From Aliarcobacter vitoriensis (GTDB lineage: Bacteria > Campylobacterota > Campylobacteria > Campylobacterales > Arcobacteraceae): a DNA stretch of 64,000 nt. Each line of letters starts with the position of its first letter. Positions within the stretch are counted from its first letter, which is position 1. The stretch spans positions 112,680-176,679 of the forward strand of contig NZ_PDKB01000003.1 in NCBI RefSeq assembly GCF_003316695.1. The letters are read 5' to 3'. The position numbers were made by a program, and so were the translations under genes. Positions 18,373-28,144 of this stretch are shown in pieces. A model generated the notes under the pieces. The model did not search any database and had not been told where the DNA came from. It saw nothing but the letters and a program-made list of their open reading frames with translations.

Positions 18373-19641
18373 ATGGAATATTTAAAGATTATTGGAAATA
18401 AAAAAATATCTGGTGAAGTTAGTATATCTGGTGCAAAAAATGCAGCATTGCCATTGATAGCAAGCACAATTTTAGGAAAAAACAAAATCACTATAAATAA
18501 CTTACCAAATGTTGCTGATATAAATACTTTTTTAAAGCTTATTTCAAAGCTTGGTGGTACTTTTCAAAAAGATAAAAATAGTGCTACTATTGATACAAGT
18601 ACGATAAATAATACAACAGCTACTTATGATATTGTAAAAACTATGAGAGCTTCTATTTTGGTTTTAGGACCATTGTTAGCACGATTTGGACATTGCGAAG
18701 TTTCACTTCCTGGTGGTTGTGCAATAGGTCAAAGACCAGTTGATTTACATTTAAAAGCATTGGAACAAATGGGAGCAAATATTGAAATATTACAAGGATA
18801 TATCAAAGCAACAGCTCCAGAAGGATTAAAAGGTGCAAAAATTGTATTTGATAAAGTAACTGTTGGTGGAACTGAAAATATAGTTATGGCAGCAGCTCTT
18901 GCAAATGGAATAACAACTATTATAAATGCAGCAAAAGAACCAGAAATAGTACAACTTTGTGAAGTAATACAAAGTGCTGGAGTAAAAATAGATGGAATTG
19001 GAACTTCAAAAATAGTAATTGAAGGAACAAATGGAAAACTACTTGATATTAAACCATTTTCAGTAATTCCAGATAGAATTGAAGCTGGAACTTATATGTG
19101 TGCAGCTGCTATTACGAATCAAAAATTAACTATTAAAAATATTATTCCATCTCATCTTGAAGCAGTTATTTCAAAACTTGAAGAGATGAATTTTGAAGTT
19201 TTACAAACGCAAAATAGTGTAACAATATTGCCAACACAAGATATAAAGCCAGTAAATATAATAACTACTGAATATCCAGGTTTTCCAACAGATATGCAAG
19301 CACAATTTATGGCATTGGCAACTCAAGCGAATGGAACAAGTACAATTGATGAAAGATTATTTGAAAATAGATTTATGCATGTTAGTGAGTTGTTAAGACT
19401 TGGTGCAGAAATTCATTTAAATGGAAATATAGCTACTATTATAGGTAAAAAAGATAGTTTAAGTGGAACAGATGTAATGGCAACAGATTTAAGAGCATCT
19501 TCGGCTTTAGTTTTAGCTGCCCTTGTAGCACACGGAGAAACAAATATTCATAGAATTTATCATCTTGATAGAGGATATGAAAATTTAGAAGAGAAACTAA
19601 TAAATATTGGTGCAGATGTTAAAAGATTAAAAGAGAGTTGA
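18373..19641 (+). CDS. murA: UDP-N-acetylglucosamine 1-carboxyvinyltransferase
   Basis: 422 aa from ATG 18373, chosen because AGGAAA precedes it and [16 protein letters not shown] aligns with the normal N-terminus; an in-frame ATG at 18328 would add 15 atypical residues. Transfers enolpyruvate from PEP to UDP-GlcNAc, the first committed step of peptidoglycan synthesis. The catalytic Cys is in [14 protein letters not shown] near residue 118, so the fosfomycin target residue is present; the substrate-binding Lys is in GAKNAALP near 22. Overlaps the next gene at TGATG. Confidence 0.97.
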   Translation: MEYLKIIGNKKISGEVSISGAKNAALPLIASTILGKNKITINNLPNVADINTFLKLISKLGGTFQKDKNSATIDTSTINNTTATYDIVKTMRASILVLGPLLARFGHCEVSLPGGCAIGQRPVDLHLKALEQMGANIEILQGYIKATAPEGLKGAKIVFDKVTVGGTENIVMAAALANGITTIINAAKEPEIVQLCEVIQSAGVKIDGIGTSKIVIEGTNGKLLDIKPFSVIPDRIEAGTYMCAAAITNQKLTIKNIIPSHLEAVISKLEEMNFEVLQTQNSVTILPTQDIKPVNIITTEYPGFPTDMQAQFMALATQANGTSTIDERLFENRFMHVSELLRLGAEIHLNGNIATIIGKKDSLSGTDVMATDLRASSALVLAALVAHGETNIHRIYHLDRGYENLEEKLINIGADVKRLKES

Positions 19642-20198
19642 TGTTAGATAAAATAAAGAGTTTTCTATTTCAAAAGGATAATCACAAGAGTGATAATTTT
19701 GATGTTTTTTTTGATTTAGTAAACTCTTATTTAAAAAGAGAACATCCAAAAATAAGTTTTGATTTATCTATTGATGATAAATTTTTAAAAGAAGAAAATT
19801 TAAAGATAAAAAAAACACTTTTTATAGATAAAATTGTGAAGCAATTTATTGATTTTGAATACACTAAAAAGACTCAAGAAACTGTAAAAAAAGAACTTTT
19901 ATGGAGTGGTTATGGTATAAACTCTAGCCCAAATATAAAAAAGCCACAAGATTTTTTAAGAAGAAAAGAACTAGCTTTTTTTAGAGAAAATGGAGTTTGT
20001 AATCGCTGTGGAAATAAAATGGAAAAAATAACTGATTCTCATACCTTTTTAATTCATAATTTTGAAGAAGGTGGAGGATATAATATCGAGAATATTGCTA
20101 TTTTATGTTTTGATTGTAATAAAATTTTGACAAATGAAGATAAAAATATCTTCGAATTACATTTAAAAATAAGAGATGATTTATACGATTTTATTTGA
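19641..20198 (+). CDS. HNH-type zinc-binding protein, possible nuclease
   Basis: 185 aa. The last third has CNRCGNKM and CFDCNKIL, two CxxC knuckles around a DSHTFLIHNFEEGGGYNIENI segment, the arrangement of HNH endonuclease folds. The first two thirds are charged and unrecognised. The ATG overlaps the murA stop, so translation is coupled, yet no cell-wall role is apparent. Its 3' end overlaps the convergent yihY-like gene by 18 bases. It could cut DNA or RNA or be a non-catalytic zinc protein. Confidence 0.75.
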   Translation: MLDKIKSFLFQKDNHKSDNFDVFFDLVNSYLKREHPKISFDLSIDDKFLKEENLKIKKTLFIDKIVKQFIDFEYTKKTQETVKKELLWSGYGINSSPNIKKPQDFLRRKELAFFRENGVCNRCGNKMEKITDSHTFLIHNFEEGGGYNIENIAILCFDCNKILTNEDKNIFELHLKIRDDLYDFI

Positions 20199-20960
20199 TT
20201 TTGTAGTATTTAATCTATGACAAAATTTTACACCATATAGATAAATTATCCAAGATATATAAATCCATAAAAATGAAAATAGAAGAGTTGATAAAGAACC
20301 ATAAATTGTTGAATAAGTTTTGTTGTAAACTACATAATATACAAAAAGATTTTTTGTAATACTCAATACACTTAAAGTTAAAAATGATGAAATCATAGCT
20401 GATTTTGATGATATTTTTTTATTTACACTTAGTTTAAATAATAGAAAAAATATACTCCAAGTAAATAAAAAGAATAGAAAACTTTTAAATAAACTACTAC
20501 TATGAAGTGATAAAAGTGTATTTAAAAATATAAAAATTGCCGGAAAAACTATAAAAAATATTGTGTATATAAAAAATGATTTATAAATAGCTCTTCTTTT
20601 TGTATTATGTATTTTATTTACTATGTAATCATAATCTTTAAAAAACATAATATATACAAAAAGCATATAAAAAATACCTACAAATCCCAATTTATTTGAG
20701 TTAGAGATATAATTCTTTAAAGTATTTATAATATCTTCAGAGTGAGTTGGATTTAAAAAATTTAGTAAAAAACTTGTAAATGTATCCAAATAAGCATCAA
20801 AATCTGGAAACTTTGAAATTATTGCAATTCCTAAAGCTATGATTGGTAATATAGAAAATATAGTGAAAAAACTAAGACTAGCTGCAAAATAGGTAGTATC
20901 GTCATTGAAAAATGATTCGATACTATCTATGATTTTTCTAAAAATAGTTTTTTCTTGCAA
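20181..20960 (-). CDS. YihY/BrkB-family membrane protein
   Basis: 259 aa with about six membrane segments; the N-terminal TTYFAASLSFFTIFSILPI matches the YihY/virulence-factor BrkB family start. Once called RNase BN, the family is now viewed as membrane proteins of uncertain role. It follows glcD by two bases; C. jejuni has the same glcD/BrkB pair. Last gene of the minus-strand operon that runs from 26592. Confidence 0.92.
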   Translation of the reverse strand: MQEKTIFRKIIDSIESFFNDDTTYFAASLSFFTIFSILPIIALGIAIISKFPDFDAYLDTFTSFLLNFLNPTHSEDIINTLKNYISNSNKLGFVGIFYMLFVYIMFFKDYDYIVNKIHNTKRRAIYKSFFIYTIFFIVFPAIFIFLNTLLSLHSSSLFKSFLFFLFTWSIFFLLFKLSVNKKISSKSAMISSFLTLSVLSITKNLFVYYVVYNKTYSTIYGSLSTLLFSFLWIYISWIIYLYGVKFCHRLNTTKSNKIV

Positions 20961-20962
20961 AA

Positions 20963-22351
20963 TTATAATCCCATTTTAAATGGATTTAAAATATTGTTAG
21001 GGTCAAAAGCTTTTTTTATATTTCTAAATAGATTCATTTCCGCTTCTGTAAAAGCAATATCCATAAATGGAGCTTTTGAGATACCAATACCGTGTTCACC
21101 ACTCAAAGTCCCACCCATATCAACAACAAGTTGGAAAATTTCTTCAATTGCTTTGTGCCCATCAGCCATCTCTTTTTCGTTTGTTTTATCTTTTACCATA
21201 ACATTTACATGGATGTTTCCATCTCCTGCATGTCCAAAACAAGGTACTTGGAAACCATATTTTTCACCAATTTTATAAATTTCATCAAGTGCTTCAGGCA
21301 ATTTACTTCTTGGTACTGAAATATCTTCGTTTAGTTTTTTTGTTCCAAAAACCATAGTTGCTGGACTAGCATTTCTTCTTGCAAACCAAAGTTTTTTTCC
21401 TTCTTCTTCATCACGTGCCACTATAAAATCAATAGAACCATTTTGGCTAAAAGACTCTTTTAGAATATTTAGTTGTTCATCAATTTCTGCAATACTACTT
21501 GCATCTACATCACCAATTAAAATCCCACCAGCATCTTGCGGTAATTCAATATTTGGAAATTTTTGTTTTAAAGCTTGAATTACAAGTGAGTCTAAAAACT
21601 CCATAGCAACTGGACTAGCTCCACTTGCTAGTGATTTAAATACAGCAGTCATAGCACTATTTACACTAGGGAAAACTCCCATATATGTTTTTTTGAATTT
21701 TGGTTTAGGAATAAGTTTTAAAGTAATTTCTGTGATAACTGCCAAAGTTCCTTCACTAGCTATTAATATTCCAGCTGTATTATATCCTGCTACATCTTTT
21801 ATTGTTTTTTTACCAGCAACGATAATATCTCCATTTGGTAATACTGCTCGTAAAGCCATAACATAATCTTTTGTAATACCATATTTTGCAGCTCTCATTC
21901 CACCAGCATTTTCGCTTACATTTCCACCAAGTGTTGAATACTCTTCACTTGCAGGATCTGGTGGATAGAAAAGTCCAACTTCTTCAACTGCTTTTTGAAA
22001 CTGCATATTTATAAGTCCTGGCTGAACAACTCCAACCATATTTTGCATATCAATTTCTAGTAACTTATTCATATGTCTTTCTAAACTTAAAATTATTCCA
22101 CCATTTGATGGTAATGCACCACCTGTAAAGCCACTTCCCGCTCCTCTTGGAACTATAACAATTTTGTGTTCATTACAATATTTTAAAATATCACTTACAT
22201 CTTGCTCGTGTCTTGGAAAAACAACTGCATCTGGCTCAAACCTATTTCTTGTTGCATCATAACAAAAAGCGATTAAGTGAGCTTTATCACTTTTTATATT
22301 TTCTTGTCCAACAATAGATGTAATATAATCTAAATGTTTTTTATCAATCAT
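20963..22351 (-). CDS. glcD: FAD-linked 2-hydroxyacid dehydrogenase (GlcD-like)
   Basis: 462 aa. N-terminal FAD-binding domain with VPRGAGSGFTGGALP near residue 58 and a C-terminal oxidase domain with CFGHAGDGNIHVNV near 370 and LSGEHGIGISKAPF near 415. Oxidises glycolate or D-lactate, passing electrons to the respiratory chain; the exact substrate cannot be told. No glcE or glcF is adjacent. It overlaps the PgbA-like gene by one base, as in the Helicobacter pylori pair HP0508/HP0509. Confidence 0.92.
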   Translation of the reverse strand: MIDKKHLDYITSIVGQENIKSDKAHLIAFCYDATRNRFEPDAVVFPRHEQDVSDILKYCNEHKIVIVPRGAGSGFTGGALPSNGGIILSLERHMNKLLEIDMQNMVGVVQPGLINMQFQKAVEEVGLFYPPDPASEEYSTLGGNVSENAGGMRAAKYGITKDYVMALRAVLPNGDIIVAGKKTIKDVAGYNTAGILIASEGTLAVITEITLKLIPKPKFKKTYMGVFPSVNSAMTAVFKSLASGASPVAMEFLDSLVIQALKQKFPNIELPQDAGGILIGDVDASSIAEIDEQLNILKESFSQNGSIDFIVARDEEEGKKLWFARRNASPATMVFGTKKLNEDISVPRSKLPEALDEIYKIGEKYGFQVPCFGHAGDGNIHVNVMVKDKTNEKEMADGHKAIEEIFQLVVDMGGTLSGEHGIGISKAPFMDIAFTEAEMNLFRNIKKAFDPNNILNPFKMGL

Positions 22352-23364
22352 TATTTTATTCCTAAAATACTTTTATAGTAATTGTCATAGTTTGAACTAT
22401 CTATACTATCGTCTTTTAATCCTAAAGCATCAGATACAAACGGAATATTTTTTAAATCAATTAAAGGACCTTTTATCTCTTCAATTCTTGTAAAAAACGG
22501 CATTTGTTTTTCATTTGAGGCATAAGGAAAATTATATGAATCTAAAACAGTAAATGTTTTTGCATCTAAAATATATATCTTTTTAGCTATAACAAAAAAT
22601 ATCGTTCCTAAATTTTGTTCAATTGCAAATTTTTGGAAATCTTCTTTTTTTGGAAGAGGTTGATTATCAAACTTTAAAGTAGCTCCAAAAATATCTGGAT
22701 GAATAAAGTTATTTTGTGCAAAATCTTCTCTTACTGCTTGATAACCATTGAAATCAGGAGAAATTAGAAGTGATTGGTCATACATATAATTTAATATAAT
22801 AACATCTCCATTTTGAACAGTTCTATTTGTTGTAGGAATAGCATCTTGTTTTAAATCATCAAAAGCAAAATATTCAACAACCGAAGAGTTAGCATCAGAA
22901 CTTATAACTTTTGCATTTGATACAATTAACCTTCTATCATTATCGTAAATATGAACTACAATTCCAGATTGACCAACCAATAAATTTCCAACTGCAATTA
23001 CACTTTTATTGTCTGTTAAATTTTCAACTTTTGCACCGATTGGTTGTATTGAGAACTCATTTTTACCACTATCTAGTTTTGAAGCATAGTTTCCACTACT
23101 TAAACCTTTTTTAGCATTTTTGTAAAAATAGTATGAATAGCTTAATTTATTTTGTTCAACAGTTACTTTTATATCCAAAATATTCCAACCATCTTTTTTC
23201 ATATCATCAACAGTTACATTACCAGCACAAAATCCACCTTCGAGTTTTGCAGTTTCAATTTGTGAAGGGTTATCTAAACCATTTTTATAACAAATAGTTT
23301 CTAACGCCGATAAATTCATCGAAAACAGGCTAATACAAGCAAAAAATAAACTTTTCTTAAACAT
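22351..23364 (-). CDS. PgbA-like plasminogen-binding N-terminal domain protein
   Basis: 337 aa with a clear signal peptide (about 20 residues, ending SALETICY). The mature part is beta-rich with NVTVDDMKKDGWNILDIKV near residue 50, as in the N-terminal domain of H. pylori PgbA; its place next to glcD is also the same. The H. pylori protein binds host plasminogen through a C-terminal lysine-rich part that is not present here, so that function should not be assumed. Likely periplasmic or surface-exposed. Confidence 0.75.
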   Translation of the reverse strand: MFKKSLFFACISLFSMNLSALETICYKNGLDNPSQIETAKLEGGFCAGNVTVDDMKKDGWNILDIKVTVEQNKLSYSYYFYKNAKKGLSSGNYASKLDSGKNEFSIQPIGAKVENLTDNKSVIAVGNLLVGQSGIVVHIYDNDRRLIVSNAKVISSDANSSVVEYFAFDDLKQDAIPTTNRTVQNGDVIILNYMYDQSLLISPDFNGYQAVREDFAQNNFIHPDIFGATLKFDNQPLPKKEDFQKFAIEQNLGTIFFVIAKKIYILDAKTFTVLDSYNFPYASNEKQMPFFTRIEEIKGPLIDLKNIPFVSDALGLKDDSIDSSNYDNYYKSILGIK

Positions 23365-23376
23365 TTTTTTCCTTTT

Positions 23377-23886
23377 TTAAAATTGAGCTTGTAGCTCTTC
23401 TAATTTTTGTCTAACTTCATCAACGTGTAAAATTTCGATTTTTTCACCTTTTACACTTTTTGTTTTTCGTACACTTACTTTATCCCAAATATGAGCAATT
23501 TCACCTTTTGGATTTATAATAAACGTAGTTCTTACAACTCCCATAAACTCTTTACCCATAAATTTTTTTAGTTGCCAAACACCATAATCTTGGCACATTT
23601 TTTTATCATTATCAGATAACAAAGTTATACCTAAATCATATTTTTCTATAAATTGTCTATGTTTTTTTGTATCATCAGGACTAACTCCTATTATTGTAGC
23701 TTCTAAATTATCAAATAAAAATTGATTACTTGTAAAATCACAAGCTTGAGTTGTACATCCTGGAGTTAAATCTTTTGGATAAAAGTATAAAACTATCCAA
23801 CGACCAACTATATCTCTTAGGCATATTTCTGTATCATCTTGATTGAAAGCACAAAAACTTGGTGCTTTATCTCCAACTTTTAACAT
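23377..23886 (-). CDS. bcp: thioredoxin-dependent thiol peroxidase (peroxiredoxin Q/BCP)
   Basis: 169 aa. Reduces hydrogen peroxide and organic peroxides using thioredoxin. The peroxidatic Cys is in LTPGCTTQ and the resolving Cys five residues later (QACDF), the atypical 2-Cys pattern of BCP. The extended C-terminal tail is slightly longer than usual. Ten bases after cmoA in the operon. Confidence 0.95.
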   Translation of the reverse strand: MLKVGDKAPSFCAFNQDDTEICLRDIVGRWIVLYFYPKDLTPGCTTQACDFTSNQFLFDNLEATIIGVSPDDTKKHRQFIEKYDLGITLLSDNDKKMCQDYGVWQLKKFMGKEFMGVVRTTFIINPKGEIAHIWDKVSVRKTKSVKGEKIEILHVDEVRQKLEELQAQF

Positions 23887-23896
23887 CTGTTCTCCT

Positions 23897-24604
23897 TTAT
23901 TTTATTGCTATAAAAAGAGCAAAATTTACCCATTTGAAAACTGTTTCACAATGTTTAAATCCAGCATCTTCTATCATTTTTTTGTTTTCATCTTCTGTAT
24001 ATGGAATAAGTACATTCTCTAAAGCTTCTCTTTTTTGAGATATCTCAAATTCGCTATATCCTTGAGTTTTTTTAAAACTATAATATTCATCAATAAACTG
24101 TTTATTTAAAAAGCTATTTTTTGAAACCAATTTTTCACTAAAAATAAAAACTCCACCATCTTCTAAACTATCATAAATTTTTTTTACCAATTTTTCTCTA
24201 TTTAACGGGCGAATAAATTGTAAAGTATAGTTTGAAAAAACAACTTTTGCATCTTTTAAATCAACATCAAAAATATCAGCATTTAAAAGTTTTATTTCAA
24301 CTCCAAAAGCTTTTGCTTTTTTACTAGCTCTTTCAAGCATAGCATTTGAGTTATCAATTCCAACTAAATTTAGATTATATTTACTACTCTTACTAAGTTC
24401 AATTAGTGTAGAAGCAGTAGAACAACCTAAATCATAAACATTTGAACCATCTTCTAAAAAATTATTTGCAAAAGAAATAGACAATTTTTGCATCTGTTTA
24501 TAAAAAGGAACTGATCTATCTAACATATCATCAAATACACTAGCGACCTCTTCATCAAACTCAAATTGTTTTGAAATTGTTTTATTAAATACTTTATCTA
24601 TCAT
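23897..24604 (-). CDS. cmoA: carboxy-S-adenosyl-L-methionine synthase
   Basis: 235 aa. Makes carboxy-SAM from SAM and prephenate for the wobble uridine modification cmo5U in tRNA. SAM-binding motif [15 protein letters not shown] near residue 60, and N-terminal [20 protein letters not shown] typical of CmoA. CmoB is not in the window. Confidence 0.93.
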   Translation of the reverse strand: MIDKVFNKTISKQFEFDEEVASVFDDMLDRSVPFYKQMQKLSISFANNFLEDGSNVYDLGCSTASTLIELSKSSKYNLNLVGIDNSNAMLERASKKAKAFGVEIKLLNADIFDVDLKDAKVVFSNYTLQFIRPLNREKLVKKIYDSLEDGGVFIFSEKLVSKNSFLNKQFIDEYYSFKKTQGYSEFEISQKREALENVLIPYTEDENKKMIEDAGFKHCETVFKWVNFALFIAIK

Positions 24605-24624
24605 CTTAATATTTTATCTAAAAA

Positions 24625-25464
24625 TTAATAAAAATATTTTTTTGCAATATTTATATCGTTTAAAATCTCATTTTTTAACTCTAAAAAACTATCAAATTTC
24701 TTATTTTCACGGATTTGTTTTATAAATTTTATTTGAACTATATTATCTTTTACTTCCAAATTATCTACATTTAAAATATGAGTTTCAACTGCAAAATTTC
24801 CGTCTGTTGTTTGCCTATGACCTAAAAATGAAATAGAGTTATATTCACAATCATCAACAATAGTTTTAGATATATAAACTCCATTTTGTGGCAATAAAAA
24901 CTCATCAATACTTAGATTTATAGTTGCTACAAACTCTTTTTTTCCAATTCCTTGACCAATTATATGTTTGCCGTATATTTTATACTCTTTTCCTAAAAAT
25001 CTATTCGCTTGTTCTATTTGTCCATTTAACAAAAATTCTCTAATATATCTTGAATGAACTGGAAAATTATCCAATTTTATTTCAGATATTATTACAACTT
25101 CTCCATCAAAAACTTTTTTTAAATCATCTACTTTACAGGCTCTATTTTTTCCAAAACAAAAATCAAAACCAACAACTATTTTTTTTAAATTTTTAAAATC
25201 ACTTTTTAGAAGCTTTATAAACTCAATTCCATTAAGCTCTTTTATATTTTGTAAATCATAATAAAAAATAGGAAATCTTGAATATTCTTGTCTATAATTT
25301 TTTGGAGTCAAAGAGGCATAACCAGTTTCTATACTTATGATTGCTCCATTTTGGCTTAAATTATTAAATAGTTCTTGATGAGCTATATGCATACCATCAA
25401 ATCCACCAATTGCTATGGAATCTATATTTTCTTTATTTATTAAAATAGAAGAACTCCTCTTCAT
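24625..25464 (-). CDS. ribF: riboflavin kinase / FAD synthetase
   Basis: 279 aa. N-terminal adenylyltransferase domain with AIGGFDGMHIAHQ (the usual GxFDGxHxGH, with Ala for one Gly), and C-terminal riboflavin kinase domain with NGVYISKT and FLGHRQTTDGN. Converts riboflavin to FMN then FAD. Shorter than the typical ~310 residues. Start ATG 25464 lies inside tlyA, a 32-base overlap, preceded by AAGGAA. tlyA-ribF linkage is also found in other Campylobacterota. Confidence 0.93.
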   Translation of the reverse strand: MKRSSSILINKENIDSIAIGGFDGMHIAHQELFNNLSQNGAIISIETGYASLTPKNYRQEYSRFPIFYYDLQNIKELNGIEFIKLLKSDFKNLKKIVVGFDFCFGKNRACKVDDLKKVFDGEVVIISEIKLDNFPVHSRYIREFLLNGQIEQANRFLGKEYKIYGKHIIGQGIGKKEFVATINLSIDEFLLPQNGVYISKTIVDDCEYNSISFLGHRQTTDGNFAVETHILNVDNLEVKDNIVQIKFIKQIRENKKFDSFLELKNEILNDINIAKKYFY

Positions 25465-26140
25465 TTCCTTCTTTTCCTTGAAGTTTACTAATGTTATTTG
25501 TTTTTAATTTCCAATTTAAATTAAATGCAACTGCCAAAAAATCATCTTTAGCTTTTTTAATTGCTTGAATATCTTTTACAACACCTTTTTTATCTCTTTT
25601 TACATTTGTTCCCACTTCAAATTGTGGTTTAAAAAGTATTATAATTTCTTTAAATTGGAGTGAATTTATAGCATTTATAATATTTAAAATAGATATAAAA
25701 GATACATCACAAGTTACAATATCAAAACAAATATCACTTTGAAAATTTCTAATATCACAATTTTCAAAAAATTCTATTTTTTTATCTTCTTTTATTCTTT
25801 CGTGAAGTTGATTACTTCCTACATCTACACAAAGTACTTTTTTTACTTGATTTTCTAATAATATTTGAGTAAATCCACCCGTACTACTTCCAATATCAAG
25901 TGCAATTTTATCTTTTAAATCTAGTTTTAAATCATCTAAAAAATATTTTAGTTTATAAGCTGCTCTACTTACATAAAAATCTTCTTCAAGTAACTCTATA
26001 ATATCATTTGAAATTACTATATATGAAGATTTTGTGATGATTTTATCGTTGCATTTTACTTTATTTGATTTGATAAGTTCACAAGCTTTATTTCTACTTT
26101 GAATATTAAAATTTTGTGTTAAATATAAATCTAATCTCAT
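25433..26140 (-). CDS. tlyA: TlyA-family rRNA methyltransferase
   Basis: 235 aa. N-terminal S4 RNA-binding domain (residues 1-60), then a Rossmann methyltransferase domain with ALDIGSSTGGFTQILL near 85 and TCDVSFISIL near 140. TlyA 2'-O-methylates rRNA and sets capreomycin sensitivity in organisms with it; older literature calls it a haemolysin. It overlaps the upstream 151-aa gene by four bases and ribF by 32. Confidence 0.93.
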   Translation of the reverse strand: MRLDLYLTQNFNIQSRNKACELIKSNKVKCNDKIITKSSYIVISNDIIELLEEDFYVSRAAYKLKYFLDDLKLDLKDKIALDIGSSTGGFTQILLENQVKKVLCVDVGSNQLHERIKEDKKIEFFENCDIRNFQSDICFDIVTCDVSFISILNIINAINSLQFKEIIILFKPQFEVGTNVKRDKKGVVKDIQAIKKAKDDFLAVAFNLNWKLKTNNISKLQGKEGNEEEFFYFNK

Positions 26141-26592
26141 TTATTTTTAAATTCAGCCAATAATCTTAAACTTTCATCAGTAGAAATAGATTTAAATTCA
26201 TTGCCATTTTGTTCTTTCATAAAATTTGAAATAGTCTCTTCATCTAAATTTACATTTTTACCTGTAACTTCGTAAATTGCTGCTTGTAAATCTGCTTTTT
26301 GATTTGCTAAAACTTCTTCTATATTTTTGGGAGTATGTCCACTTTCTGCTCTAGCTTTTTGTAACTCTTCTAATTTTTGTCTTATAGCTTCCAGCTGTTC
26401 TTTTGTAAATCCTGTTTTTGCTACAAAATCCAAATCTTCTAAAAGTTCTTCTCTCTCTTTTTGTTCAGCTTTTTCCTTTTCTCTATTTTCCATAAAGATA
26501 TCAAAACTATCTTTTTTTTCTACTATTTCAGAACTTATATTTTCAGAATTAGTATTTGAAATTATTGATGAAGTATTGTTTAAAATTTCCAT
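26137..26592 (-). CDS. hypothetical coiled-coil protein
   Basis: 151 aa, strongly charged. Residues 45-75 (EKAEQKEREELLEDL and neighbours) and the region around QKLEELQKARAES are likely helical coiled coil. No signal peptide or known domain. First gene of the tlyA-ribF-cmoA-bcp operon with a four-base overlap into tlyA; a -10 (TATAAT, minus strand 26634-26629) lies upstream. Function unknown. Confidence 0.75.
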   Translation of the reverse strand: MEILNNTSSIISNTNSENISSEIVEKKDSFDIFMENREKEKAEQKEREELLEDLDFVAKTGFTKEQLEAIRQKLEELQKARAESGHTPKNIEEVLANQKADLQAAIYEVTGKNVNLDEETISNFMKEQNGNEFKSISTDESLRLLAEFKNK

Positions 26593-26670
26593 AAAATGCC
26601 TTTTTATTCAAAATGAAATTTTTGAAAAATTATAACAATATTAGCTTAAAGCTTATATGGTCAAATATTA

Positions 26671-28029
26671 CTACTCTTTATTTTTACTCTCTTCCCACTC
26701 TTTTAAGAGTTTATAAAACTTTTTATCTATTTCATTATCATCTTGACCAAAAAGATATTTTTGCATTAAAATCAATTTCATAAGTTCTGGATTATCTCCA
26801 TATTTCTCAAATAAACTTTTACCTTCAAGGCTAAAAGCGTTGAAATTTGTATTTTTTATATTTAATGCTTCTTTTATAATATCTGATTTATTTTCTATAT
26901 ATACATCTATTCTATAATCTTTAAAAGCTTCTCCTAAAGTTTGAGATTTTGAAGCTTTTAGTTCATCTATCCATTTTGTTTTTCCTATTCCAAAGTTTTC
27001 ACTTTGTCCTACATCATAAAAACTTCCATTTTTATAATCTATAGATAAAATTAAATCAGGTACATTTTCAAAGCCTTTTTTTGCCAATTTAGATAGATTT
27101 GCACTATAGCTCTCAAAAACCATTCCTTTATACTCTTCAGGAATAGTTTTAGTCTCTATAACTCCTTGTTTATATAGTTCTATGATATCTGTACCATCTT
27201 TTGTTAAAAATTTACCATCTATATTTTCTAAATCTCTTAGGTCATATCCAGTTTTATCTTTTATTTCATGAAATAGTGATTTTTTATCAGATTTTTCTTG
27301 GCTTATTTGTGTATTATTATCTGTTCTACTTGTATATATATGCTTAAATAATTCTTTTGAATTATCTGCTGTATTTAGTGTATCTTCTATCAAACTAGAT
27401 AGATTTTTATCATCAAGCCCATTAACAGTTACTTTGTAATCATAAGGGTCAATAGTAAGAGTTAAGTTCTTATCTTTTGGAATGGAAATACTATATTTAT
27501 CCAATAGTTGTTGAAATTGTTCATTTACTGATGTTCTATTAAAAGCTTTTTCTTCTGCTTCTTCTACATAACCATTAATTGCATTTAAATCTTTTATATT
27601 TGGATCTATGTAATTAATATTAGCTAATTTATTATCTTTTAAATAATTTATTTCTTGTTTATAAACAATTTCTCTTTCATATTTACTTAAATTCTCTATA
27701 TAGTATGTAGAAGATTGGTTGTAATATTTATCTCTAATATGTTGTTCTGGATTTGGAAAAGTTTTATTTTCTTTTGTTGCTTTTGAATATACTTCTTCTA
27801 GTCTTTCTTTTATAACTTTTGCTTCAAAATTAATGTATCCATTTCTATTAGCATTAATAAATGTTTTTTCATCTAAAGATGATAGTAAATTTAAACTATC
27901 TAAAGTTTTTGAGTTTATATTTATAGATACTGCTTCTGTATTATTTTTTTGATTTGTAGAATGGCTTTGTGTTACTTTTATTCCATTTTGTGAACTAAAT
28001 TGTTGTACTGTATTTAAATTTATTTTCAT
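26671..28029 (-). CDS. hypothetical protein, possibly DUF4885-like
   Basis: 452 aa, hydrophilic, no signal peptide or membrane segment. The N-terminus is Asn/Ser/Gln-rich (a low-complexity start like many secreted or flagellum-associated proteins), and the middle has LTLTIDPYDYKVTVNGLD. I recall a similar plan in DUF4885 proteins, but this is a weak recollection. It stands alone, divergent from the secreted protein at 28145. Confidence 0.7.
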   Translation of the reverse strand: MKINLNTVQQFSSQNGIKVTQSHSTNQKNNTEAVSININSKTLDSLNLLSSLDEKTFINANRNGYINFEAKVIKERLEEVYSKATKENKTFPNPEQHIRDKYYNQSSTYYIENLSKYEREIVYKQEINYLKDNKLANINYIDPNIKDLNAINGYVEEAEEKAFNRTSVNEQFQQLLDKYSISIPKDKNLTLTIDPYDYKVTVNGLDDKNLSSLIEDTLNTADNSKELFKHIYTSRTDNNTQISQEKSDKKSLFHEIKDKTGYDLRDLENIDGKFLTKDGTDIIELYKQGVIETKTIPEEYKGMVFESYSANLSKLAKKGFENVPDLILSIDYKNGSFYDVGQSENFGIGKTKWIDELKASKSQTLGEAFKDYRIDVYIENKSDIIKEALNIKNTNFNAFSLEGKSLFEKYGDNPELMKLILMQKYLFGQDDNEIDKKFYKLLKEWEESKNKE

Positions 28030-28144
28030 AAAATATCCCCTTTATATTTCATTTCTTAATATTAGTTTAATTATATACATTTAAGCTTTGATTCATATTA
28101 AATATATATAATAACAACTATTAATTTTAATAAAGGGGTGTATT

